This document shows positions 36,509 through 46,846 of a stretch of 64,000 nt of DNA, piece after piece. The notes beneath the pieces were generated by a model. It saw only the letters and a list, made by a program, of their open reading frames with translations, was not told the DNA's origin and ran no database searches. The stretch is from positions 1,221,917 through 1,285,916 of the forward strand of contig NZ_FNSF01000005.1 of NCBI RefSeq assembly GCF_900105455.1. Reading direction: 5' to 3'. Source of the stretch: Tenacibaculum sp. MAR_2009_124 (GTDB lineage: Bacteria > Bacteroidota > Bacteroidia > Flavobacteriales > Flavobacteriaceae). Both the position numbers and the translations under genes were made by a program. How positions within the stretch are numbered: the stretch's first letter is position 1; each line of letters starts with the position of its first letter.

Positions 36509-39500
36509 ATGAAAATTTCTAAGACTAGTAGAGCCAGTAAGGCTTTATCGGTGTACATGGCATTGAGTTTGATATTTCCTCAAACCTTTATTAACAGTGC
36601 CTTTGCCCTTACAGGAGGGCCGTCTCAACCCGAATTTAATGCTTTTACCCCCATAGGAACCACTGATATGGTTGATTTATCGTCAGGAGACTTCAATTAT
36701 AACATTCCCATTATGGATGTAGGAGGATACCCACTTAATTTAGCTTATACTTCAGGAGTAAATATGGATCAAGAAGCTTCTTGGGTAGGTTTAGGTTGGA
36801 ATCTAAATGTAGGACATATTAAAAGAAGTGTAAGAGGATTACCCGATGATTTCGATGGAAGCCAAGAGAATGGTGACCAAATGAGATATGAAAATAATTT
36901 TAAAGACAATAATACCTTTGGAGCCCATTTTGGTTTAGGCCCTGGATTTTTTGGGATTGGAGAAATCGGAGGTGTTGGTATAGGTTTAGGGGTAGAGTAT
37001 AATAATTATACAGGTTTTACAGCCACTCCATCTTTAGGTGTTTCATTTAAATTGGGAAAACTAGCAACTGTAGGGTTAGATATTTCAGCGTCTGCTGTAG
37101 ATGGACCAACGATAAGTCCGTCAGTAGGTTTATCAACTAAAATTAAGCAAAAAAACGGAACTAATAATGGAAGTGCAGGTGTAGGGTTATCCATAAATTC
37201 ACGAAAGGCATTATCTTCTTTGAGTTTATCTGCAGGAGTGTATACAAATGAGAAAAAAAAGAAAGATGGTGTAGGAGCAGCAGGGTCTACAGGAGCTAGT
37301 ATTTCATTTAATGATCATATGATCTTTACACCAACCAAAAGGGTGTCTACTACCTCCACACAATCAAAATTTAGTGGAGCAATAGGAGGCAAGGCTTTTG
37401 GTATCAAAGGAGAAGTTAAAGTAACTGGATATGGGTCAAGTCAAAAAATTCATCCTAATGAAAAAAACAAATATGTTTCCGCTTTTGGTTACGAAAATAC
37501 TGAGAAAAATGAGAGGGATAGCATTAATGGCGTGTTAGATTTTGTAAGAGAAAAAGATCGTAATTTTAGTAAGCATACGACCATTTTACCGATAACAAAC
37601 TATACCTATGATAACTATGTAGTGAATGGTCAGGGTGTTAGCGGGACCTTTAGACCTCATAGAGGTCAAATAGGATTTATAAATGATATGGCAGTTGCTG
37701 ATATAGGTGATGGTACTACCTTTGGAGCTGAAGTTCAGGGGGGATGGATTTTTGCTTTTGGTATGGATTTTCAAAACACCAAAACGTATTCTGTATCAAG
37801 TAATTGGACTCAGAGAATGGGAAATAATGCTATTAATAAATTTAAAGATCAAACAAAGTCTCAAGGAGGAACTTATGAAAAAGTCTTTTTTAAGGACGAT
37901 GGAGATATGAATGTTGATACTGAGCAACTTTCATCAGGGATGTTTTCAAATAGAAGTATTGGAGGTAATAAACCGGTTCGTTTAGGGATTTCTGGACGTA
38001 AATACAATAGAAATCTAACGAGTAACTATCATTACAAATCAAGCGCTTTATTTAGAATAAATAGCGCTAAGGTTCGTGAAAATCGTTTGCTTCGAAATCA
38101 AGTAATTCAAAAAGTTACACAGCAAGAAGCACAGCAATATTACAATGGTTTTTTTAGAACAAGTACATATGGAAAGCCGCACCATACTGCTGGATTTAAT
38201 GTGTTAAAACCAGACGGTAGTCGATATGTTTATGGATTACCAGCGTATAATATTACTAAAAAAGAAGTAACCTTTGCAGTTCATCAAAGAGCAACTGTTG
38301 ATGAAGAAAAAGGATTGGTATCATACACTAGTGATAGTGAAAATAGTGTTGAAAATGGAGCAGGAGTAGATAATTATTTTAATAGAATCACAACACCCGC
38401 ACATGCACATTCGTATTTAATTACTTCTGTGTTGTCATCAGATTATGAAGATGTAACAGGTGACGGTCCTACCGATGATGATTTTGGTGCTTACACCAAG
38501 TTTAGTTATGAGCAACCTTATAGATATAATTGGCGAGTGCCATACACGCAAAATACGGCTACTTTCAATAGAGGTTTGTATTCACATCCCAACGATCAAA
38601 AGGGGAACTATATCTATGGAGAACGCGAGCAAGTTTATATAAATGAAATAGAAACCAAAACGCATATCGCTATATTTTCTTTGTCTGACAGAAAAGACGG
38701 TTATGGAGTTATAAATGAAAATGGAGGAAGGGGAAGTGCAACTACTAAAAGAATAGATAGTATTTCCTTATACTCTAAAAAAGAGTTTCGAGAATTAGGA
38801 ACAAATGCTACTCCAATAAAGGTAGCTCATTTTGAATACGATTATTCGTTATGTAGAGGGATACCTAATAACTCTCGAATAAGTACTCCAGGAGAGTTAA
38901 ATCAAGGAGGAAAGTTAACCTTAAAGAAGGTATACTTTACGTATCGAGATTCGCATATGGGAAGACATATGCCTTATGAGTTTGATTACGGGCAAATCGA
39001 TACCGATGATGATGGTGTTTTTGATAAAACAATCAACCCTTCATACCATATTAAGGGCTATGATATATGGGGTAGTTTCAAGGTTAATAAAGGAAATGGA
39101 GGTAATTTGGACGGTGTTCCTTCGAATTCAGAGTTTCCGTATACCGAACAGATTTCTCAAACTAATGATCCGAACCAGAATACGGTGCATGAAAATTCTG
39201 TCGCTTGGTCTTTAACTACGGTACAGTTACCATCAGGAGGAGATTTAAAGTTAGATTATGAAGCAGATGATTATCAGTTTGTTCAAGATAAAAAAGTGAT
39301 GCAGTTATTTCAAGTTACTGGAGTAGGTTCTGTTGAGCGCCCATCAGGTAATCAAATAACTAATAATGAATTGTATGGTCATTTTCGAGACAATAAATAC
39401 ATCTATATAAAAATACCAGAAGCATACAAAAATAAAGAAGCTGCTGATTTTATTGAAGGATTGGAAGAGGAGGCTATTTATTTTAAGTTTTTATTAAATA

Positions 39501-42500
39501 TGACCAATAAGTATGCGTACCAATATGATTATGTTAGTGGCTATTTACATTTAGATGATTCACGATCCGTAACAAAGTTTACAGATAATGCTGATGAGTA
39601 TTTAAGTATTCCGATGAAGTTTTTAAAATTGGATGGTAAAGATGGTGATGCTCCTATCAACCCAATATCAAAAGCAGGAATGTATTTTGGACGTAATAAT
39701 ATGAATCGTATCGTATTTCATGACGATGCCCAGTACGCCTCATCGCCAGATCCTACTGCTATAATAAAAGAGATAGTTGCCTCTATAGGAACTTATCTTG
39801 AAATAGGAAAAGGTCCGAATCAAGTATTACGAGGTAAGTCATGTGCTAGATATTTTAAACACAATAAGTCTTGGATTCGATTGTATAATCCTCTAGCAAA
39901 AAAATATGGAGGAGGTTTACGAATCAAGAAGCTTCAGATGAGCGATAATTGGGATATAATGACAGGAAATGATGGAGATCCATTATATAAAAAGTTTTAT
40001 GGACAAGAATATGTATATAAAAATGCAGATAATACTTCAAGTGGGGTTGCTACCTTTGAGCCAAATAGCAGTAGAGAGAATCCTTTTGTAATTCCAGTCT
40101 ATAGTGGGGAAACCACCGGAAGTGAGGCAGTTATTGCTCCAAAGGAGTCTAATTATGTTGAAAAACCAATAGGAGAGTCTTTCTACCCAGCGCCAACGGT
40201 TACGTATGGAAGAGTCATGGTTAAAAACTTAAGTCATGAAAATATTAGCAAACACGCCACAGGAAAGGTAGAACATCAATTTTATACCTCAAAAGATTTT
40301 CCAACCAAAACATCACGTACAGACTTAGAAAATGATAAAAGCTTACGAAATGATCCTGCACCTAGCACTGTTGGTAATCCTTTTAACTTTAGTGTAAAGC
40401 ATCATTTAACAGCTTCACAAGGATTTGTAGTTGAGGCGAATAATATGAATGGCAAGCCTTTAGGGAATTGGGTGTATACAGAAACAGGAACTTCTCCAAT
40501 TTCTGGAGTAAAGTATGAGTATGATTTGGAAGCGGATGGTTCATTAAGGAATACCCAACGTGTAATAAATAACCAAGGAAATATCTCAGAGGCTTCTTTG
40601 GGTGTAACCTATGATGTTGTTAATGATTTTAGATCAAATTATAACAAGCAAGTTACGGCAGGAGTAAATACAAATTTAGCAGGATTTTTAGCTGTTATAT
40701 GGCCAGTATTAGTTCCTATTCCATTACCGAACTATGAAAGTCATGAAAATGTATTTCGTTCGGCAGTAACAACAAAAGTTATCAAGAGAAAAGGAATTTT
40801 AAAGAAGAAAATAGCGTACGATTTAGGTGCACAGGTATCAACAGAGAATTTAGCTTGGGATGCGGAATCAGGACAAGTATTAGTAACCAAAACAAAGAAT
40901 GAATACGGCGATCATTATTACAATATCAATTATCCAGCATATTGGAAACACAATGGAATGGCTAGTGCCTCAAGGAACCTTGGAGTTTCGGGAGTGTTAA
41001 AAAAGGATAGTACTGGAAATACTTTTTCGCTTGGGGATAATAGTATTTCGGATTTTATTAATATCGGAGATGAATTGAATGGAATTATTACGGGCTTTAG
41101 GTTCAGTGGTGGTTTGGTACCGATTCCTTTACCTTATGTTGTTTCTAAAAAACTATGGGTTATAAAAAAGTTTGCAGTGGCAGGCTCAACCAAGTTTTTA
41201 TTAATGGATCAACATGGTAAGCTTGTTAATGATTGTAATGTTGAAGATACAAAAGAATGGGTTGAAAACATACATTTTAAAATAGGTCGTTCTTCACATC
41301 GAAATTTACAATCAGCATCAATGGCAAGTATTACTACAAAGCAGAACCCAATTGTTGATCAAAACAACAATTATAGAAGTCAGTTACCTTCGTTTTTAAA
41401 TAACAATCCTCAAGAAACGAAGATAATCAATGCAAGTGCAGTTGAGTATAGTGATTTTTGGAAGCCAGTAAATCAAAATAACAATAAGTATTTTGTGATG
41501 GATTCTTCAGTGTATATCAATGAGCAATTTGGAGAGTTGAATGAAGATAAGTTATTAGAAATTTATGATAATTATGACATCAATCCCTATGTTCATAATA
41601 TAAGAGGTAATTGGAAAGCAAAGAAGTCATGGGCTTATTTAACAGGTAGATATCATTCGAATAATCCTAATACGAGAAGTGATGGGTATTTTACAAGCTT
41701 TGCTCCATTTTATTCGTACAACAATGGATGGGAGATCAATAGTAATGCGATTAATCAATATTCACCAACAAAATGGACTTTTGCCAGTGAGGTAACGCAA
41801 TACGCACCCCAAGGAGTGGAGTTAGAGAATAAGGATGCATTGAATAGATATTCATCGGCTCAGTACGGATATAAGTATACTTTACCTACTGCAGTGGCTT
41901 CAAATACGGGGTATAAAGAATTAGGATATGACGGTTTTGAAGATTACGGAGGAATACAGAATGCGGAAGCAGATGTAAATTCAGTAGATCATTTTAGCTT
42001 TACAGACGCTTATGCTGTAAAAGGTGAAGGAGGTATTACCGATACAGAAGCACATACAGGAAGAAAGAGTATTGAAGTAAAACCTAGCAAGTCGGTTAGT
42101 TTAATAAAAAAGTTAAATGATGTCAACCCAGATGTAATTGAGGATTGTGTGACAACTGAAATACCTATTTCAGATGCTATCATTGAGAGTATTACTAGTA
42201 GAGATGGTGTCTGTTATGGAAATAGAAGAGGAGGCGGAAAAGATTTTACGATTTCAGGAACTCCAGGTCAAAATATAAAATTTAATATAAAAGCTTATTT
42301 AGGGGAGTATGCGGAGTTTGTAGATACTCGAATTAAGATAACAAGTAGTGATTTTAATCAAACCCTTTTTCAAAAACAGGATACTTCCGAAAACCAAGGA
42401 GATAAGGAGTATAATTATAGTTTTACTATAGGGAGTTCGGGTAAAGCTTATGTTCAGTTTGATGTATGCACTGGGAATTGTAAAAGTGGGCCAGGAAATA

Positions 42501-42619
42501 TTTTACAAGATATAACAGTTAAAGGAACTTTTACCTTGTATAAATCGGATAATACTACGCTAAATTATTCACAAAGTGTTTTGAATGAAAGCGCATGTGA
42601 TACAATGATTGGAGAATAA
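36509..42619 (+). CDS. SpvB/TcB-like giant exported protein
   Basis: The 2036-residue protein has a long signal peptide ending near NSAFA. Right after it comes a segment like the start of SpvB, TcB and Rhs shells: VDLSSGDFNYNIPIMDVGG, LAYTSGVNM and WVGLGWNLNVG. The rest is beta-rich with many Tyr/Asp strands, resembling Rhs shell repeats without a core motif. The final part near residues 1830-2036 contains a galactose-binding-like region (FTISGTPGQNIKFNIKAYLG). In Tc toxins TcB and TcC together form a hollow cocoon around the toxin. Here the TcC/Rhs-like partner is the 46847 gene. The role is inferred from N-terminal similarity and context. Confidence 0.68.
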   Translation: MKISKTSRASKALSVYMALSLIFPQTFINSAFALTGGPSQPEFNAFTPIGTTDMVDLSSGDFNYNIPIMDVGGYPLNLAYTSGVNMDQEASWVGLGWNLNVGHIKRSVRGLPDDFDGSQENGDQMRYENNFKDNNTFGAHFGLGPGFFGIGEIGGVGIGLGVEYNNYTGFTATPSLGVSFKLGKLATVGLDISASAVDGPTISPSVGLSTKIKQKNGTNNGSAGVGLSINSRKALSSLSLSAGVYTNEKKKKDGVGAAGSTGASISFNDHMIFTPTKRVSTTSTQSKFSGAIGGKAFGIKGEVKVTGYGSSQKIHPNEKNKYVSAFGYENTEKNERDSINGVLDFVREKDRNFSKHTTILPITNYTYDNYVVNGQGVSGTFRPHRGQIGFINDMAVADIGDGTTFGAEVQGGWIFAFGMDFQNTKTYSVSSNWTQRMGNNAINKFKDQTKSQGGTYEKVFFKDDGDMNVDTEQLSSGMFSNRSIGGNKPVRLGISGRKYNRNLTSNYHYKSSALFRINSAKVRENRLLRNQVIQKVTQQEAQQYYNGFFRTSTYGKPHHTAGFNVLKPDGSRYVYGLPAYNITKKEVTFAVHQRATVDEEKGLVSYTSDSENSVENGAGVDNYFNRITTPAHAHSYLITSVLSSDYEDVTGDGPTDDDFGAYTKFSYEQPYRYNWRVPYTQNTATFNRGLYSHPNDQKGNYIYGEREQVYINEIETKTHIAIFSLSDRKDGYGVINENGGRGSATTKRIDSISLYSKKEFRELGTNATPIKVAHFEYDYSLCRGIPNNSRISTPGELNQGGKLTLKKVYFTYRDSHMGRHMPYEFDYGQIDTDDDGVFDKTINPSYHIKGYDIWGSFKVNKGNGGNLDGVPSNSEFPYTEQISQTNDPNQNTVHENSVAWSLTTVQLPSGGDLKLDYEADDYQFVQDKKVMQLFQVTGVGSVERPSGNQITNNELYGHFRDNKYIYIKIPEAYKNKEAADFIEGLEEEAIYFKFLLNMTNKYAYQYDYVSGYLHLDDSRSVTKFTDNADEYLSIPMKFLKLDGKDGDAPINPISKAGMYFGRNNMNRIVFHDDAQYASSPDPTAIIKEIVASIGTYLEIGKGPNQVLRGKSCARYFKHNKSWIRLYNPLAKKYGGGLRIKKLQMSDNWDIMTGNDGDPLYKKFYGQEYVYKNADNTSSGVATFEPNSSRENPFVIPVYSGETTGSEAVIAPKESNYVEKPIGESFYPAPTVTYGRVMVKNLSHENISKHATGKVEHQFYTSKDFPTKTSRTDLENDKSLRNDPAPSTVGNPFNFSVKHHLTASQGFVVEANNMNGKPLGNWVYTETGTSPISGVKYEYDLEADGSLRNTQRVINNQGNISEASLGVTYDVVNDFRSNYNKQVTAGVNTNLAGFLAVIWPVLVPIPLPNYESHENVFRSAVTTKVIKRKGILKKKIAYDLGAQVSTENLAWDAESGQVLVTKTKNEYGDHYYNINYPAYWKHNGMASASRNLGVSGVLKKDSTGNTFSLGDNSISDFINIGDELNGIITGFRFSGGLVPIPLPYVVSKKLWVIKKFAVAGSTKFLLMDQHGKLVNDCNVEDTKEWVENIHFKIGRSSHRNLQSASMASITTKQNPIVDQNNNYRSQLPSFLNNNPQETKIINASAVEYSDFWKPVNQNNNKYFVMDSSVYINEQFGELNEDKLLEIYDNYDINPYVHNIRGNWKAKKSWAYLTGRYHSNNPNTRSDGYFTSFAPFYSYNNGWEINSNAINQYSPTKWTFASEVTQYAPQGVELENKDALNRYSSAQYGYKYTLPTAVASNTGYKELGYDGFEDYGGIQNAEADVNSVDHFSFTDAYAVKGEGGITDTEAHTGRKSIEVKPSKSVSLIKKLNDVNPDVIEDCVTTEIPISDAIIESITSRDGVCYGNRRGGGKDFTISGTPGQNIKFNIKAYLGEYAEFVDTRIKITSSDFNQTLFQKQDTSENQGDKEYNYSFTIGSSGKAYVQFDVCTGNCKSGPGNILQDITVKGTFTLYKSDNTTLNYSQSVLNESACDTMIGE

Positions 42620-42633
42620 GTTATAAAAAAGAT

Positions 42634-45600
42634 ATGTCTACTAGAAAAAATAAAAATAATCATATTTTAATTTGGGTATTTATGTTGTTATTTACAACCA
42701 TTGTAAACGCTCAAGATTTAAAAGAGATAATTTGTAATAGCGAGGCTATTTACGAAGTAAAAGCAGAAAATATAACAGAGAATTCGGTCATTATAAATTG
42801 GTTTAGCATAGCGGATTCTGATGACTTTGTTATAGTATATGGATTAAAAGGATTTAAACCAAGAAATAAAAAGCAACGAATAGGTAAAATTCGCTCACGT
42901 CATAATACAGAGCTTTTTACAGGATTGTCTCCTGAAACCGTTTATGATTTTTATATAAAATTGAAGTGTCAAAAAGGTCGTTTTTTTAAACGTATTAGAG
43001 TAAAAACCTTAAAGTCTAGTGAAATAGCGAAAGTTTCGACATTTTCTACTAGGATGGCACGTTCTATGAGTACTTTGTCTAGTACATTAGAGCAAGAAAA
43101 GCAAGCGTTGTGGGATTTTTATAATACAACAAATGGAACTCAATGGAGAAATACCACTTCAAATAGAAAGCCTTGGTCACTCAGTATTCCTGTTTCCGAT
43201 TGGCATGGGATTACTGTGGATGCCGATGGGCATGTGACTAAAATTAATTTGGGGTCAAATAATTTAGTAGGAACAATTCCATCATCTATTTCAAAATTAA
43301 CAAGATTAACTTACCTGAACTTACCGTATAATAAAATAAGTAGTATCCCTGCTGAAATAGGTAATTTAAATGAGGTAACATGGCTTCAGTTAACTAGAAA
43401 TCAAATTACTCAATTACCAGTTGAGGTTTTTAACTTGACGAAGTTGACACACTTATTTCTTGATTATAATAAAATCATGGTACTTCCAGCGGAAATAGGA
43501 AAATTAGTAAATCTTAAACAGTTTAATTTTTCAGGCAATGCGATATCGGTATTGCCAAGTACAATCGGAGACTTATCAAGTTTGACAACGCTTAATTTGG
43601 CTAGCACAAAATTATCAGGACCTTTTCCTAATGATTTATTAAGATTAAATAATTTAGGAATTTTAAATATTCATAGAAACAACTTTACAGGTTCAATTCC
43701 TGAAGGTATAGGTAACATGGTGAACTTACATTCTGTTTATTTGAATTTTAATAAGTTTACAGGGGCAATACCTTTGTCTATAGTAAATCTTACTAGACTT
43801 GGATATTTACATCTACATGGTAATGAATTATCAGGGGATTTGAGTCATATTAACTGGTCAGGCTTAATTAATTTAAGCTCTTTAAATCTTGGGGCGAATA
43901 AATTTAGTGGAAAAATTCCTGTTCAATTAGGAACGCTTTCGAAACTAAGATATTTGAATCTAGGAAGAAATCAACTTACAGGTGAGGTTCCATTAGAACT
44001 ACAAGGATTAGTTAACTTATCGGGGATGTATTTATTTGATAATCATTTTTCTGGAGGGCTTCCAAATATATTTGGAAGTTTATTAAAACTTCAAACCTTG
44101 ACAATAAATAAGAATAATTTTGAAGGGGTACTTCCTGCTTCTTTGTCTCAAATACCGAACTTGAGATATCTCCGAATAATGGATAACAATTTTAAGGGGA
44201 AACTGCCATTTAATTCTACTTCAAATAAATTTCAATGGTTACATATAGAAGGTAATAAATATGTTTTTAATGATTTAGAAAGTGATTTTCCAGGATATAG
44301 TTCTTTGGGTAGAAATTTTAAATATACACCTCAGAAAAAAGTAGATTCGATTTTGGAGGAGTCGCAAGAAGTAGGTAAAACAGTTACTTTAACTAGTAAT
44401 GATCTAACTAGCGTAAATAACAGCTACCAATGGTACAAGGATGGCGTACTTATACCAGGAGCAACAAATAAAGATTTGGTTTTGAATAATGTTCAGGAGT
44501 CGGCCGCAGGTGTGTATCATTTTACGGCAACCAATAGTGTTGTTACTGGGTTAACTCTAGAGCGTCATCCAATAACATTAATAGTATCTGTGCCAAAATG
44601 TCAAGTTTCGGAAGCTGAGAAGAATGCTTTATGGAGTTTTTATACGTCTACCAATGGAGCTAATTGGAAGAATACAGTTTCAGGGAATAAGCCATGGAGT
44701 TTAGGGGTTCCTGTTTGTGATTGGTATGGAGTAACAGTTGGAGTTGATAATAAAGTGGTAGAGTTAAAACTTACAAGTAATAATGTATCAGGTACTATTC
44801 CTAGTGAGATCGGTAATCTATCGAGTTTAAGTGTTTTAGACTTACGAAGTAATTTGATATCAGGAGTTTCAACAGGTATAGGGAGCCTTTTAAGTTTAAA
44901 GAAGTTGTATTTGTATGAAAATCAATTAACAGTACTTCCAGAGAGTATTGGTAATTTATCAAGTTTGGAGACTTTTTATTTAAACAGAAACCAAATCACG
45001 GTACTACCAGAGAGTATAGGGAACTTAACAAATCTTAAAACTTTAGCAGCTCATGAGAATCTATTGACTTCTTTACCTACAAGTATTAATACACTTACTA
45101 AGTTGAAGTTTTTATATATCAATAAAAATAAGCTCTCAGGAAGTATTCCGATAAGTAATACGGTTTTGATTAATACATTACTAGAGTTTGTTTTTAGTGA
45201 TAATTATTTAGTTTTTTCAGATTTTGAGAGTAATCACACGAATTATAAGACAGAGATTTCGAGATATATTTATTCACCTCAAGCGAAGGTTGATGTTGTA
45301 GAGGAAAAAGTAGTTCAATCAGGGAGGTCTATTACTTTATCTAGTACTGATTTAACTAGTTCTAATAATAGTTATCAATGGTTTAAGAATGGGGTAGCTA
45401 TATCAGGAGCAACAAGTAAAGACTTGGTATTAAACAATGTTCAGGAGTCGGCCGCAGGTGTGTATCATTTTACGGCAACCAATAGTGTTGTTACTGGGTT
45501 AACTCTAGAGCGTCGTCCAATTACTTTATTTGTGTCAGAGACACCTGTAATTACTCCAGTGCCATTAGCTACTATTGAGAGCACACATGCTGGATCTTTC

Positions 45601-46110
45601 CGTCCTGTTTATGAGAAGAAGTATATGATTAGTGGTTGGGTAAAGGAGAAGAATGTAGCAGGAATCAAGTCATCTAATTATACAAGTTCGGCGATTCGAT
45701 TGTATACCGTTGGTTTGGCGTCAGGAAGTTTAGAGGAACCTGTGTTTATAGGAGATTTTCACCCTACAGGCGATATTATTGATGGTTGGCAACGCATCGA
45801 AGGTATTTTTAAGATCAATAGTTATCAGAGTTCAGATCAAACCGCAGTAAATAACTTGGTGATAGAGTTAAAAAACACTTCAGCGGATGTAACGAGTTAT
45901 TTTGATGATATCCGTATTTATCCATTTAATGGAAGTATGAAGAGTTTTGTTTACGACGATGATACGAAGAAACTCATGGCAGAGTTGGATGAGAATAACT
46001 ATGCTACATATTATGAGTATGATAAAGAAGGCGGTTTGGTACGCGTAAAGAAGGAAACAAAGAAAGGAATATTTACAATTCAAGAAACAAGATCGAGCAA
46101 TGCGAAGTAA
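42634..46110 (+). CDS. Exported leucine-rich-repeat protein with Ig-like domains and Rhs-like tail
   Basis: The 1158-residue protein has a signal peptide (ending TIVNA|Q). Domains in order: a fibronectin type III domain (residues about 38-125), a first LRR block (about 150-560), an Ig-like domain with NNSYQWYKDGVLIPGAT, a shorter second LRR block (about 660-880), a second Ig-like domain, and a carbohydrate-binding-like beta-sandwich (about 965-1090). The tail has FVYDDDTKKLMAELDENNYA and YYEYDKEGGLVRVKKET, an Rhs/YD-type signature. The tail suggests that it docks with the Rhs protein encoded two genes later. Its stop overlaps the next start by 11 bp. Confidence 0.85.
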   Translation: MSTRKNKNNHILIWVFMLLFTTIVNAQDLKEIICNSEAIYEVKAENITENSVIINWFSIADSDDFVIVYGLKGFKPRNKKQRIGKIRSRHNTELFTGLSPETVYDFYIKLKCQKGRFFKRIRVKTLKSSEIAKVSTFSTRMARSMSTLSSTLEQEKQALWDFYNTTNGTQWRNTTSNRKPWSLSIPVSDWHGITVDADGHVTKINLGSNNLVGTIPSSISKLTRLTYLNLPYNKISSIPAEIGNLNEVTWLQLTRNQITQLPVEVFNLTKLTHLFLDYNKIMVLPAEIGKLVNLKQFNFSGNAISVLPSTIGDLSSLTTLNLASTKLSGPFPNDLLRLNNLGILNIHRNNFTGSIPEGIGNMVNLHSVYLNFNKFTGAIPLSIVNLTRLGYLHLHGNELSGDLSHINWSGLINLSSLNLGANKFSGKIPVQLGTLSKLRYLNLGRNQLTGEVPLELQGLVNLSGMYLFDNHFSGGLPNIFGSLLKLQTLTINKNNFEGVLPASLSQIPNLRYLRIMDNNFKGKLPFNSTSNKFQWLHIEGNKYVFNDLESDFPGYSSLGRNFKYTPQKKVDSILEESQEVGKTVTLTSNDLTSVNNSYQWYKDGVLIPGATNKDLVLNNVQESAAGVYHFTATNSVVTGLTLERHPITLIVSVPKCQVSEAEKNALWSFYTSTNGANWKNTVSGNKPWSLGVPVCDWYGVTVGVDNKVVELKLTSNNVSGTIPSEIGNLSSLSVLDLRSNLISGVSTGIGSLLSLKKLYLYENQLTVLPESIGNLSSLETFYLNRNQITVLPESIGNLTNLKTLAAHENLLTSLPTSINTLTKLKFLYINKNKLSGSIPISNTVLINTLLEFVFSDNYLVFSDFESNHTNYKTEISRYIYSPQAKVDVVEEKVVQSGRSITLSSTDLTSSNNSYQWFKNGVAISGATSKDLVLNNVQESAAGVYHFTATNSVVTGLTLERRPITLFVSETPVITPVPLATIESTHAGSFRPVYEKKYMISGWVKEKNVAGIKSSNYTSSAIRLYTVGLASGSLEEPVFIGDFHPTGDIIDGWQRIEGIFKINSYQSSDQTAVNNLVIELKNTSADVTSYFDDIRIYPFNGSMKSFVYDDDTKKLMAELDENNYATYYEYDKEGGLVRVKKETKKGIFTIQETRSSNAK
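44488..44566 (+). repeat. 79-bp patch identical to 45436-45514 (copy 1)
   Basis: These 79 bases are identical to 45436-45514 while the flanking duplicated Ig-like domain sequence differs at many positions. It encodes the end of the Ig-like domain (VQESAAGVYHFTATNS and following). This is a sign of recent gene conversion or duplication. Confidence 0.9.
45436..45514 (+). repeat. 79-bp patch identical to 44488-44566 (copy 2)
   Basis: Second copy of the identical 79-base patch, in the second Ig-like domain of the same gene, 948 bp downstream of the first. Confidence 0.9.
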
Positions 46111-46831
46111 TAATAGTAGAAGAGTAATATTACAGATAGGATTGTTTTTATTGTTTTTTCTAACTGTTAGAGGATATGCACAAAGGAGTAAGGCGTCCGC
46201 ACTTATGGATAGGTACGCTGCATCCCTTAAGACACATAAGGAATATCAGGTAACCATAAGTTACCAGATTTATAAAGGTTCAGAATCAACAACACCCCAT
46301 GATAGTGTCACGGGTATTTTGTATAAAAGCCAAGGGAATACTTATAGTAATATGGGAGAGGCAGAAATTATAAGTACAGGGTCAAATTATATCAAGATCA
46401 ATCATAAAGAGAAGGCGATGCTTTTAAGCCAGCCTTTAGCCAATGCAAATCAATACGATATTAATTTAGTAGAGCTTTATAAATATCTTGATGTTAGTTT
46501 ACTAAAAGAGACAGAGAGTTTTTATCGATTGGAATTTAAACCTAAAGGTTTAACACAATTACCATTTAGTTCTCTCATTATAGATTTAGATAAGAAGACT
46601 TACTTAATCAAGCGTCAATTGTTTAAATACTTTTCGAAGATGAATTTTTCGAAGGATTACCAGAACCCTGATTATGATCATTACAAGTTAGAGATTGTTT
46701 ATGAGAGTTACCGGATGTCGAATTTTTCAATATCGAAGAAAGCTTTTGATGTTGGTAGTTATATAAAGGATGTAAAAGGAAAAAAAGTTGTTGGCCCGAA
46801 GTATAAGGGTTATGAATTAGTAAAAATATAA
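46100..46831 (+). CDS. Exported LolA-like protein of the Rhs operon
   Basis: The 243-residue protein has a signal peptide ending in RGYA|Q. The mature part starts with a helix (ALMDRYAASLKTHKEYQVTI) and continues with antiparallel strands (YQIYKGSE, GILYKSQGNTYS, AEIISTGSNYIKIN). That plan resembles the LolA/LolB half-barrel that binds lipid. No exact family is recognised. It overlaps the LRR gene by 11 bp and precedes the Rhs gene by 15 bp. It may be a periplasmic carrier or chaperone for its neighbours. Confidence 0.6.
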   Translation: MRSNNSRRVILQIGLFLLFFLTVRGYAQRSKASALMDRYAASLKTHKEYQVTISYQIYKGSESTTPHDSVTGILYKSQGNTYSNMGEAEIISTGSNYIKINHKEKAMLLSQPLANANQYDINLVELYKYLDVSLLKETESFYRLEFKPKGLTQLPFSSLIIDLDKKTYLIKRQLFKYFSKMNFSKDYQNPDYDHYKLEIVYESYRMSNFSISKKAFDVGSYIKDVKGKKVVGPKYKGYELVKI

Positions 46832-46846
46832 AGGGAAAAAATTACT

